DNA of 64,000 nucleotides, taken from assembly GCA_030692515.1 (NCBI GenBank), contig JAUXZS010000028.1, positions 186,001 to 250,000 on the forward strand, written 5' to 3'. The position numbers and the translations under genes are program-made. How positions within the stretch are numbered: the stretch's first letter is position 1; each line of letters opens with the position of its first letter. The notes under the pieces are model-generated. The model did not search any database. It had not been told where the DNA came from and saw only the letters and a program-made list of their open reading frames with translations. This document shows positions 44,968-52,539 of this stretch, one piece after another. Source of the stretch: Bacteroidota bacterium. Lineage in GTDB: Bacteria; Bacteroidota; Bacteroidia; B-17B0; Aurantibacillaceae.

Positions 44968-45870
44968 TTAACCTGTAATTTTCAAATACTTTGTTGTGTT
45001 TGCAGGGTCAATAAGCATTAAAGTTTCTACTGCTTTTGTTTTTTCTTCGGGCAAACCGCCTTTAAAAATATTAATTAATTCATCGGCTTTTGCATTAAAA
45101 AATAATTGCATGGCAAACGAAGCTGGTCTAGCCTGATAAACCGGCTTTAATAAATCCAAAGCTTTTAAAATATTAGCTCTGCCCTCCTCTACTTTTTCAT
45201 GCATAATATCTAAACCCTTACAATACTCATAATTACAATTTCTAATCCCCTTAAAAACGGGCTGCTGTGCATTTTCAGCTATCCAATAACGATTCCGTTG
45301 GCTTTCATTATTTCTCCAGCCTTTTTCGGCTGCAGTTTGTGCGTTATTTACAATAAGCTGAGCTTTCTGCCAATGTTCAGTTCCACCTAAAGGCGAAAAC
45401 GAATCACCATCGGTTGCTAATACCACATATGCATAAAAAGCTAAAACGGAAGTTAAGTTATTTTGAAAAGTAGTTTCATTAAATTCTAACTGAGAAAATT
45501 GCTGAAATTTAAAAGCAAAGTTATCATCTTCATAATTAAAAAGTTGGGTATAATAAGAGCTTTTGTAAACTGGGCGTCGACTTTGCACTTGAATTGAAGC
45601 TGAAAAATCCTCGGTACTAATAGCCTCTTTTATGTTAATAAATACAGAACAATCTATGCGCTCGTTGGTAGTGTATACTTCTTTTGTCCATTTTTTATTA
45701 TTCATGAACTCATAAATTGCCTTTTCTAATTGATCAAAAATTTGCTTATTGGCAGTACCTTGAATTTGAGTGTAATTTATTTTTACCTGGCAATTTAGTT
45801 CCTGCCCAATTGAACTTAGTTGGATAAAAAAAAGGGTTAGTATTATAATAAAATATTTTTTCATTTTCAT
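44968..45870 (-). CDS. porD: DUF4835 family exported protein (type IX secretion PorD)
   Basis: 300 residues with a signal peptide (MKMKKYFIIILTLFFIQLSSIGQ). Family-typical stretches: 'ELNCQVKINYTQIQGTANKQIFDQLEKAIYEFMNNKKW' at about 24-62, 'IDCSVFINIKE' and 'IQVQSRRPVYKSSYYTQLFNYEDDNF' at about 70-115, 'LAFYAYVVLATDGDSFSPLGG' at about 145-165, and 'GLDIMHEKVEEGRANILKAL' near 225. DUF4835 proteins are named PorD in connection with T9SS function in Porphyromonas; the exact mechanism is not clear. It overlaps coaBC by 4 nt, an order conserved in many Bacteroidota. Confidence 0.85.
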   Translation of the reverse strand: MKMKKYFIIILTLFFIQLSSIGQELNCQVKINYTQIQGTANKQIFDQLEKAIYEFMNNKKWTKEVYTTNERIDCSVFINIKEAISTEDFSASIQVQSRRPVYKSSYYTQLFNYEDDNFAFKFQQFSQLEFNETTFQNNLTSVLAFYAYVVLATDGDSFSPLGGTEHWQKAQLIVNNAQTAAEKGWRNNESQRNRYWIAENAQQPVFKGIRNCNYEYCKGLDIMHEKVEEGRANILKALDLLKPVYQARPASFAMQLFFNAKADELINIFKGGLPEEKTKAVETLMLIDPANTTKYLKITG

Positions 45871-47060
45871 TTAATAAAATCAATAAGGTAATTTACAATA
45901 TCAACTGCAACTTCATGTTTTGATTTTAACTCAAAATTAGAGATTTTATTGTGTTTATCAATAATTGTAATTTTATTAGTATCTGCTCCAAAAACAGTAC
46001 CGTTTTCAGAAGCTGAATTAGCAACTATAAAATCTAAATTTTTGTTTTTTAACTTTTCTTCTGCGTACTCGAGCAATTTTTCGGTTTCTAAAGCAAAGCC
46101 AATTAAAATTTGTTGTTTTTTTTGTTGACCAAGTTCAGATAATATATCTTTTGTTTTTGTTAATTCTAAATTAAAATTTTCTGTTTTCTTTTTAATTTTA
46201 GATGAACTTAAATTAGCGGGTTTGTAATCAGCAACAGCAGCGGAACAAATAACTATGTCTTTATTATCATAATTAGAGAGCATAGCTTCATACATTTGAT
46301 CACTGTTTTCAATATTAATTATTTTTATTGCCGAATTTATTATTTTTTCATTAGTCGGGCCCAAAACCAAAGTTACATTTGCTCCTTTATTAGCAAGCGT
46401 TTCGGCGATAGCTATGCCCATTTTTCCACTGCTTCTGTTTCCAATAAATCTAACCGGATCTATAGCTTCGTAAGTAGGCCCTGCATTTATGAGCGCATTT
46501 TTACCATTTAAAGGAAGGTTTTGTTTAAAATATTCTTGGATAAAAACGACAATATTCTCAGGTTCAGCCATACGTCCTTCACCAACCAAACCACTGGCTA
46601 GTTCTCCGCTTTCGGCCGGAATAATTAAATTCCCATTGCGTTTTAATGTTTCTAAATTATGTTTAACGGTAGGATGTTGATACATATCTAAATCCATTGC
46701 AGGAGCTACGATACATTTACTTTTTGCAGATAAATAAGTTGCTAATAAAATATTATCGCATAAACCATTTGCCATTTTAGCTAAGGTATTAGCTGTTAAG
46801 GGAGCTATAAGCATTATATCGGCCCACTCAGCTAAATGAACGTGATTGTTCCAATTAAAATTGGCATCAAAAAAATCAACAATTACTTGATTGTTACTTA
46901 AGACCGAAAGAGTTTGCGGAGTGATAAATTCGGCCGCAGCAGGCGTTAATATAACTTTTACTACGGCACCTTGCTTTATTAATAATCTAACCAAATGAGC
47001 GCATTTATAGGCTGAAATACCGCCTGTTACTCCAAGTATTATTTTTTTATTGTAAAGCAT
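45867..47060 (-). CDS. coaBC: Bifunctional phosphopantothenoylcysteine decarboxylase / phosphopantothenate-cysteine ligase
   Basis: Catalyses two cytoplasmic steps of coenzyme A synthesis: ligation of cysteine to 4'-phosphopantothenate and decarboxylation to 4'-phosphopantetheine. 397 residues. The N-terminal CoaC flavoprotein domain has 'ILGVTGGISAYKCAHLVRLL' (8-27), the catalytic His in 'NNHVHLAEWADIMLIAPLTANTLAKMANGLCDNILL' and 'APAMDLDMYQHPT' near 125. The C-terminal CoaB domain starts at about 185 ('ALINAGPTYEAIDPVRFIGNRSSGKMG') and has 'KKTENFNLELTKTKDIL' near 290. Coupled to porD by a 4-nt overlap. Confidence 0.95.
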   Translation of the reverse strand: MLYNKKIILGVTGGISAYKCAHLVRLLIKQGAVVKVILTPAAAEFITPQTLSVLSNNQVIVDFFDANFNWNNHVHLAEWADIMLIAPLTANTLAKMANGLCDNILLATYLSAKSKCIVAPAMDLDMYQHPTVKHNLETLKRNGNLIIPAESGELASGLVGEGRMAEPENIVVFIQEYFKQNLPLNGKNALINAGPTYEAIDPVRFIGNRSSGKMGIAIAETLANKGANVTLVLGPTNEKIINSAIKIINIENSDQMYEAMLSNYDNKDIVICSAAVADYKPANLSSSKIKKKTENFNLELTKTKDILSELGQQKKQQILIGFALETEKLLEYAEEKLKNKNLDFIVANSASENGTVFGADTNKITIIDKHNKISNFELKSKHEVAVDIVNYLIDFIK

Positions 47061-47067
47061 ATAAAGT

Positions 47068-47104
47068 AAAAAGGCAGTAAAGCGTTTGCTTACTGCCTTT
47101 TAAT
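47068..47104 (-). terminator. Hairpin terminator between rpoZ and coaBC
   Basis: On the minus strand, AAAAGGCAGTAAGC and GCTTTACTGCCTTTT can pair with a one-base bulge and are followed by T-rich sequence. It lies 15 nt past the rpoZ stop and before coaBC, so bamD-rpoZ and coaBC-porD may be separate or attenuated transcripts. Confidence 0.75.
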
Positions 47105-47118
47105 AGGTTTTTGAAAAA

Positions 47119-47445
47119 TTATTCAGCAACTTTTGTTGGATTACGGAAATATACTTTTTCTTCTAAAAATTCTTGAATTGCAATTAAAGTTGGTTTTGGT
47201 AATTTTTCGTAATGTTTTGAAATTTCAATTTGCTCACGATTTTCAAACACTTCTTCTAGATTATCAGTATGACTGCTAAACTCTTGTAACTTGCCAGATA
47301 ATTCTTCTTTTAATTCCGAGCTAATTTGATTGGCACGTTTACTCATGATAGAAACTGCTTCATAAATATTACCAGTTGGTGCATCAAATCTACGAATATC
47401 ACGAGTTACGATACTTTGTTCTGCGTTTGTTTTTTTAAAATCCAT
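47119..47445 (-). CDS. rpoZ: RNA polymerase omega subunit, Bacteroidota type
   Basis: 108 residues. The N-terminus 'MDFKKTNAEQSIVTRDIRRFDAPTGNIYEAVSIMSKRANQI' matches the Bacteroidota omega family, with 'NIYEAVSIMSKRANQI' corresponding to the conserved helix that clamps the beta' C-terminus. The C-terminal half (about 55-108) is longer than in proteobacterial omega. It lies 2 nt after the bamD stop, so bamD and rpoZ are translationally linked, as in many relatives. Confidence 0.88.
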   Translation of the reverse strand: MDFKKTNAEQSIVTRDIRRFDAPTGNIYEAVSIMSKRANQISSELKEELSGKLQEFSSHTDNLEEVFENREQIEISKHYEKLPKPTLIAIQEFLEEKVYFRNPTKVAE

Positions 47446-47447
47446 GA

Positions 47448-48272
47448 TTAATTTAGGTTTTCTTTTAATTTGTTACAGCTATTATATATAGATTCTGTGC
47501 GGCTAAGATAAGAACTTTTAGGGTACAAATCTACAAATTTTATATAATTTTCAATTGCTAAGTCTAAACGCTCCTCTTTTTTGGCTTTAATACTGTTAAT
47601 TGCTAGTAAATAATAAGAATTTATCATTAAATAATAAATTTCTTCGTTAAAAGCACTTGAAGGATACTCTTTCACGAAATTTTTGGTAGAAACTATGGCA
47701 GCCTTCCAGTCGCTTACCTTATAATATAATTTTACGATTTCGTAATCTTTCTTTTCTAATTTGTAGCGTAATTTATCTATTAAAATGTTACAAGTATCAA
47801 TTCTGTTACTTTCCGGATAAATATCTACAAAAGACTGAAATTCATTAATTGCATTTTTAGTGCTAGTTTGGTCTAATTTATAATTTGCAGAAGTTAAAAA
47901 GTAGCAATAGGCATTCATAAAATAACATTCTTCAGAATGTTTACTTAAAGGAAATTGTTTCGTAAAATTTTTAAAATGGTATTGACTAATTATAAAATCA
48001 CCCATATTATATTCACTCCAAGAGTAATAATAATAAACTTCCTCTGCCTTGTCTGTGCCTTTTACAACAGGAATAAGTTCTTCATATAATTGAGAGGATT
48101 TGATATAATGCTCTTTATCATAATACTCTTTAGCTTTAGTCATTTTTAGCTCATAGTCGGTACTTTTGAGAAGTTTATTAAAGCCATCGCAAGATGTTAA
48201 TAAACAAACTAATAATAAGAAAATAAATATTTTAATGATTTTCAGCGTTGCAAAAATACTATTATTTACCAT
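47448..48272 (-). CDS. bamD: Outer membrane assembly lipoprotein BamD
   Basis: Lipoprotein of the BAM complex that supports folding of outer-membrane beta-barrels. 274 residues with a lipobox (…FLLLVCLLTSC, lipid Cys near 28). TPR repeats fill the mature part: 'KAKEYYDKEHYIKSSQLYEELI', 'YYYYSWSEYNMGDFIISQYHFKNFTKQFPLSKHSEECYFMNAYCYFL', 'KNAINEFQSFVDIYPESNRIDTCNILIDKLRYKLEKKDYEIVKLYYK', ending 'SSYLSRTESIYNSCNKLKEN'. This is the typical BamD order with the 'FP.S.…EA' turns. It lies between the T9SS gene and rpoZ, in the usual Bacteroidota context. Confidence 0.9.
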   Translation of the reverse strand: MVNNSIFATLKIIKIFIFLLLVCLLTSCDGFNKLLKSTDYELKMTKAKEYYDKEHYIKSSQLYEELIPVVKGTDKAEEVYYYYSWSEYNMGDFIISQYHFKNFTKQFPLSKHSEECYFMNAYCYFLTSANYKLDQTSTKNAINEFQSFVDIYPESNRIDTCNILIDKLRYKLEKKDYEIVKLYYKVSDWKAAIVSTKNFVKEYPSSAFNEEIYYLMINSYYLLAINSIKAKKEERLDLAIENYIKFVDLYPKSSYLSRTESIYNSCNKLKENLN

Positions 48273-48302
48273 AAAAAAAGCCCGAGTAAACCCGGGCTTT
48301 TA
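48273..48302 (-). terminator. Terminator of the first T9SS cargo gene
   Basis: On the minus strand, AAAAGCCCG pairs with CGGGCTTTT and is followed by T-rich sequence. It lies directly against the bamD start codon, so bamD must be transcribed from a promoter within or just beyond this hairpin. Confidence 0.75.
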
Positions 48303-48321
48303 AAATAAATGTTAATTAAAA

Positions 48322-49992
48322 TTATTGGTTAATAATTTTAACTGTTTTAGTACCATTACTAGAATTAGTAATTTTTACTAAGTAATTACCCATAGGTTGA
48401 TTAACTAAATCTATAGAAACTACTTCTTTATCGGAAGTAAAATTCATTACTTGTTGTCCTAACATGTTATAAACAGTAATTGTATTAGCACCTTCTAAAC
48501 CAGCAATAGTAGCTTTACCATTAACAGTTGGATTAGGGTAAATAGTTACTTTTGGAGTAGAAACTAATTCAGCGATACCAACAGAACCACAAGTACTAGT
48601 AAATGCAGGCTCGATTTTGAAATAACCTAAGTTTGAAGTTAAAGGAGTCAATGAATTACCAGCAACTGGAGAAGTAAAATAATTGTTTGGTGTATTTAAA
48701 ACTGCTTGTGAACCTAAAGGAAAATATCCAGTTGGGTTAGCTGTTTGTAAATATCCAACATAATAATTTACACCTGCAGTAATTGATACTGGACTAGCAA
48801 AAACTAATGTTTGAGCTGTACTTAACATACCTGTTGTAAGAGTAATTGTGTTAGTTGTAGCTATAATTGATCCTGTAGCATTCATTAAAACACCAACTGC
48901 AGGGTTACCTGGAGTATTAACATCACTTGAAATACCAATACTAACGGCAATACATGTTGCAGATACTGGAGTCACAAAATTACTTGAAATAATACCAGAA
49001 CCAGTATTAAAACCTACTCCGCTAGTATAAGTACCTGTTGGAGGATTATAAGCCCAAAAATCACAAGTAATACTTTGAGTTACAGTAATATTATTATTGA
49101 TATTGTTTTGATCAGGTAAAACCCCAACCGAAATTGTATTAATCCCTTGAACAGTTGAAGTCATTGGAGCAAAAGTTACAGTTGTTACTGCTCCAGCAGC
49201 TAAAGCTCCAATAAATTGAGCGTTTGTAAATGTATTAACACCAGTAACACTTAATCCAACTGCAATATTAGTTTTTGCAATATTACTACCGTTCATAATT
49301 TGAGCAGTAATTACTTGTGGAGAACCAAAAGTTGTTGGATATTTTCCTGCAGCACCAACACTTTGAACGATAATTTCGTTTGTGTATGTGTTTGGTGTAC
49401 CGAATCTAAAAACTGGTCTAAAACCCGTACCACCCAATACTGGAGCAGTTGCTGTAGTTGAAGATGCACCAGTAGCGCCTAAAGCAGAGCCAGCGAAAGC
49501 TGTATAAACCGCAGCATTAGTAGCAGTTACAGCAGCTGTATACTCATATGCAATATTTAATGCACCACCAGTATAACTAAATGCAGAAGGCAAAGTTAAA
49601 TCAACATTAGCTGCAGCTGATCCAACAGGAATTGCATAACTTCCAGTATAAATAGTAGTCATACCTGCTGTACCCCAAGTAGTTCCTGCGGTATAAGAAG
49701 TTGCGCCTGTATGCTGCAAGTAAACAGTTAGAGTCCCATTTGCAGCACTTGCAACACCACTTGTTAAAGCAAAACCAAAAGAGGTAATAGTTGGTGATAA
49801 AGCAGATAAATCAGCAGCAGATATAAAATACTGACCTCTCATAACTGTGTGACCAGCTGTACCGTTTGGTGCACGAAGACCAGTTGTACCAGGTGCTGTA
49901 TTAGGTGTAGGCACGTTTACAACTGTGTTCACTTGAGCAACTGAAGCTAAAGAAAGCAAAGCAGTAAATAAAGTTAATGTAATTTTTTTCAT
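48322..49992 (-). CDS. Secreted T9SS type A cargo protein, Thr/Ala/Gly-rich
   Basis: 556 residues with a signal peptide (MKKITLTLFTALLSLASVAQ). The body is beta-rich and very poor in charged residues, rich in Thr, Ala, Gly, Asn and Val ('YTAGTTWGTAGMTTIYTGSYAIP', 'NTFTNAQFIGALAAGAVTTVTFAPM'). It resembles extracellular beta-sandwich modules with CARDB-like character near 215-310. The last about 75 residues ('VTIYPNPTVNGKATI', 'TVYNMLGQQVM', 'MGNYLVKI', 'KTVKIINQ') are the type A T9SS sorting signal. Probably surface-displayed or released. It is the first of three consecutive cargo genes with the same style of promoter, leader and terminator. Ligand unknown. Confidence 0.88.
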   Translation of the reverse strand: MKKITLTLFTALLSLASVAQVNTVVNVPTPNTAPGTTGLRAPNGTAGHTVMRGQYFISAADLSALSPTITSFGFALTSGVASAANGTLTVYLQHTGATSYTAGTTWGTAGMTTIYTGSYAIPVGSAAANVDLTLPSAFSYTGGALNIAYEYTAAVTATNAAVYTAFAGSALGATGASSTTATAPVLGGTGFRPVFRFGTPNTYTNEIIVQSVGAAGKYPTTFGSPQVITAQIMNGSNIAKTNIAVGLSVTGVNTFTNAQFIGALAAGAVTTVTFAPMTSTVQGINTISVGVLPDQNNINNNITVTQSITCDFWAYNPPTGTYTSGVGFNTGSGIISSNFVTPVSATCIAVSIGISSDVNTPGNPAVGVLMNATGSIIATTNTITLTTGMLSTAQTLVFASPVSITAGVNYYVGYLQTANPTGYFPLGSQAVLNTPNNYFTSPVAGNSLTPLTSNLGYFKIEPAFTSTCGSVGIAELVSTPKVTIYPNPTVNGKATIAGLEGANTITVYNMLGQQVMNFTSDKEVVSIDLVNQPMGNYLVKITNSSNGTKTVKIINQ

Positions 49993-50019
49993 TTTTTTTT
50001 ATTTTTTAAGTTTAGGTAT

Positions 50020-50027
50020 CAAATATA
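50020..50027 (-). promoter_or_regulatory. -7 promoter element of the first T9SS cargo gene
   Basis: TATATTTG on the minus strand, 27 nt before the ATG at 49992, with an A/T-rich leader ('ACCTAAACTTAAAAAA…') and no Shine-Dalgarno. Confidence 0.55.
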
Positions 50028-50120
50028 TGTAAAATTCAAATTCATAATAATTAATAAAATAAAATATTTATCTTTTAACATGTTATTGAAAAAATTCTTT
50101 TTTCCTAAACCCATTTAAAC

Positions 50121-50152
50121 AAAAAAGGCCGTCTTTTTGAGACAGCCTTTAA
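50121..50152 (-). terminator. Terminator of the second T9SS cargo gene
   Basis: On the minus strand, AAAGGCTGTCT and AGACGGCCTTT pair (one G-U) around a short loop, followed by a T run. Nearly identical to the hairpin at 51317-51348. Confidence 0.85.
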
Positions 50153-50169
50153 AAATTATTAGTAACGAA

Positions 50170-51192
50170 TTACTTATTTAAAATCAAACGTTGAACCATT
50201 TTGTCTTTTCCATTACTTACAGTAACAAAATAAACACCATTTGATTGGTTTGTAAGATCTAAAGAAATTAGTTCATTAGAAATACCATCATATTTAGTCG
50301 ATAATACTTGTTGACCTAAAGCATTTGTAACCGAAACGCTAATATTCTCAGTTTGAGCTAATGTTAAAAGAACATTTACTAAACCAGTTGAAGGATTTGG
50401 CATAATTCTAACGTCTTTGCTTAATCCTAAGTTGTTAGAAATTCCAGTAGTAATGTTTGAACCACAAACAATCGGTAACATAACGTGGTTTACATTTAAA
50501 TTCCAATTAGCGTTTGCGCTTGACCAAGTAGCTGCCATTTTTCCCCAAGCATTATTAGTTGCACTAGGTGTAACAGAAGTTGTTTGAGTATAAATTACCG
50601 CAGTGTCTCCCGTAACTGTAGGTAACACTAAGGACGCATAAAATCCTGATGAAGCTATTGCAGTAGGAGTTAGAGTAAACGTATAAAAAAACAATGAACT
50701 CGTGCTTGTTTGAGCAGCTACTACTTGAGCTAGAGTTGCTGTTGTTGAAGTAATAGTTGAACCCGGCATAACAGTATTTGATGTTCCTGAATAAACATTC
50801 ATACCTACAGTACCTGTAGTCCCTTTTGTTCCTCTTAAAGTTATTGCATTTCTATAAAAACCAACTGCCACAGCAGTTATCGAAGGGCCAGTTACTGCTG
50901 CAAAAGATGCTGCATCAAAATAAGTGGCAATCTCAGTAAATCCATAGCAATTATTTCCAAAAACATAACCGCCTGTTGTACAAGCAGATGAAGTGCTCAC
51001 CGTATATAAAGATATATTCGCTGTTGGATTAATAACCGAAACAGTAGAGCAACCTGGAGCAGAACTTGCTTTATCTGTTGAAATAGTTATTGGCATAACC
51101 TCGGAAATAGTATTGCTAGATATTTTTCCATTTTGGGAGTTAGCTGAAACAGTCAACAAAACCGTAGCAATAGTGAGTAATTTTTTAATCAT
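50170..51192 (-). CDS. Secreted T9SS type A cargo protein, paralog 1
   Basis: 340 residues with a signal peptide (MIKKLLTIATVLLTVSANSQ). The mature beta-rich body has conserved Cys pairs ('APGCSTVSVINPTANISLYT', 'CTTGGYVFGNNCYGFTEIATYF') and a type A T9SS tail ('VRIMPNPSTGLVNVLLTL', 'VSVTNALGQQVLSTKYDG', 'NGVYFVTVSNGKDKMVQRLILNK'). The gene at 51367-52389 encodes a close paralog of identical length and layout. The function is unknown; the lack of any enzyme motif suggests a structural or adhesive surface protein. Confidence 0.9.
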   Translation of the reverse strand: MIKKLLTIATVLLTVSANSQNGKISSNTISEVMPITISTDKASSAPGCSTVSVINPTANISLYTVSTSSACTTGGYVFGNNCYGFTEIATYFDAASFAAVTGPSITAVAVGFYRNAITLRGTKGTTGTVGMNVYSGTSNTVMPGSTITSTTATLAQVVAAQTSTSSLFFYTFTLTPTAIASSGFYASLVLPTVTGDTAVIYTQTTSVTPSATNNAWGKMAATWSSANANWNLNVNHVMLPIVCGSNITTGISNNLGLSKDVRIMPNPSTGLVNVLLTLAQTENISVSVTNALGQQVLSTKYDGISNELISLDLTNQSNGVYFVTVSNGKDKMVQRLILNK

Positions 51193-51218
51193 TTTTCGTT
51201 TTTTTTAAGTTTAGATAC

Positions 51219-51226
51219 CAAATATA
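51219..51226 (-). promoter_or_regulatory. -7 promoter element of paralog 1
   Basis: TATATTTG on the minus strand, 26 nt before the ATG at 51192. The leader (GTATCTAAACTTAAAAAAA…) is nearly the same as that of the first cargo gene. Confidence 0.55.
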
Positions 51227-51316
51227 TATAAAATTCAACTTATTTTAAAAAATCACTAAAATATTTTGATTTTAAAAAACTATTGAAAAACATTTTTTTA
51301 AAGACTTATAATCAAA

Positions 51317-51348
51317 GAAAAAGGCCGTCCTTTTGAGACAGCCTTTTT
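51317..51348 (-). terminator. Terminator of the third T9SS cargo gene
   Basis: On the minus strand, AAAAAGGCTGTCT and GGACGGCCTTTTT pair around a short loop, then T-rich. It closely copies the hairpin at 50121-50152, as expected from duplication of the whole transcription unit. Confidence 0.85.
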
Positions 51349-51366
51349 AAAATTATAATTTTAAAA

Positions 51367-52389
51367 TTATTTATTTAAAATCAAACGTTGAACCATTTTA
51401 TCTTGACCATTGCTAACTGTAACAAAATAAACACCGTTAGTGTTATTAGTTAAATCTAAAGCAATAACTTCATTTAAAACAGAATTGTATTTGTTGTTTA
51501 CAATAACTTGACCTAAAGCATTAGTAACAGTAACAGATATATCTTGAGAGTTAGCTAAATTGATGTCTAAATTCACTAAACCAGTTGAAGGATTAGGCAT
51601 AATTCTAACATCTTTGCTTAAACCTAAGTTTTTAGAAATGCCAGTAGTGATATTTGAACCACAAACTACAGGAATCATAACATGATTCACATTAAGGTTC
51701 CATCCTGAAGTAGCATCATACCAACCCGCAGGATCTTTACTCCATGCACCGTTAACATTCCCTGGAGCAGGAGCAGAAGAAGCCGTCTGTGTATAAACTA
51801 CAGCAGTATCACCTGAATTAGTAGGAAGAACAACAGAGGTAAAAAAACCTGCTGTAGGAATAGCAAATGAACTTAATGTGAAAGTGTATACGAATAAGGC
51901 TGTGGTACCTGTTTGAGATGCAACAATAGAAGCTAATGTAGCTGTTGTTGAAGTGATTGCAGCACCTGTTGGTCCTGAAGCAATTGTACCAGAATATATT
52001 TTCATTCCAACAGTATTAACTGTTCCTTTAGTACCATTTAAAGATATTGGATTTCTGTAAAAACCAACAGAAACTGCAGTTATAGAAGGTGCAGTAACTC
52101 CAGAATAATAACTTGCCGGAAAATATGTAGCTATTTCTTGCTCACCATAACAGTTATTACCAAATACGTAACCACCAGTTGGGCAAGATGTACCTGTACT
52201 AGCAGTATAAAGCGATACATTTGCAGTAGGACTAATTACTGAAAGAGTTTGACAACCTGGCGCAGAAGTTGCTTTCTGCATCTGTGAGTTAGAAATGGCT
52301 ACATTAATATGGTTTGCCACTTTAGAATTTTGTGCAGTTGCAAAACCGAAAGATCCGATTGCAACGATTGTAAGTAATTTTTTAATCAT
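51367..52389 (-). CDS. Secreted T9SS type A cargo protein, paralog 2
   Basis: 340 residues with a signal peptide (MIKKLLTIVAIGSFGFATAQ). It aligns along its length with the gene at 50170 ('APGCQTLSVISPTANVSLYT', 'CPTGGYVFGNNCYGEQEIATYF', 'ITTGISKNLGLSKDVRIMPNPSTG'). The N-terminal 45 residues and several loops differ, while the sorting tail is almost the same. This is a tandem duplicate old enough to have diverged in the presumed exposed loops. The type A signal routes it through T9SS. Confidence 0.9.
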   Translation of the reverse strand: MIKKLLTIVAIGSFGFATAQNSKVANHINVAISNSQMQKATSAPGCQTLSVISPTANVSLYTASTGTSCPTGGYVFGNNCYGEQEIATYFPASYYSGVTAPSITAVSVGFYRNPISLNGTKGTVNTVGMKIYSGTIASGPTGAAITSTTATLASIVASQTGTTALFVYTFTLSSFAIPTAGFFTSVVLPTNSGDTAVVYTQTASSAPAPGNVNGAWSKDPAGWYDATSGWNLNVNHVMIPVVCGSNITTGISKNLGLSKDVRIMPNPSTGLVNLDINLANSQDISVTVTNALGQVIVNNKYNSVLNEVIALDLTNNTNGVYFVTVSNGQDKMVQRLILNK

Positions 52390-52416
52390 TTTTTTTAATT
52401 TTTAGGGTTTAATATG

Positions 52417-52424
52417 CAAATATA
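52417..52424 (-). promoter_or_regulatory. -7 promoter element of paralog 2
   Basis: TATATTTG on the minus strand, 27 nt before the ATG at 52389, followed by an A-rich leader. Confidence 0.55.
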
Positions 52425-52539
52425 AATTAATAATTTAAATTATAGTTAATTTACTTTAATTTTTTACAGAGCCGATATGGAATTTTTATAGATATAGCAC
52501 CTTAATAATAAATATTATTAAATTTACAGCAATTGAATT

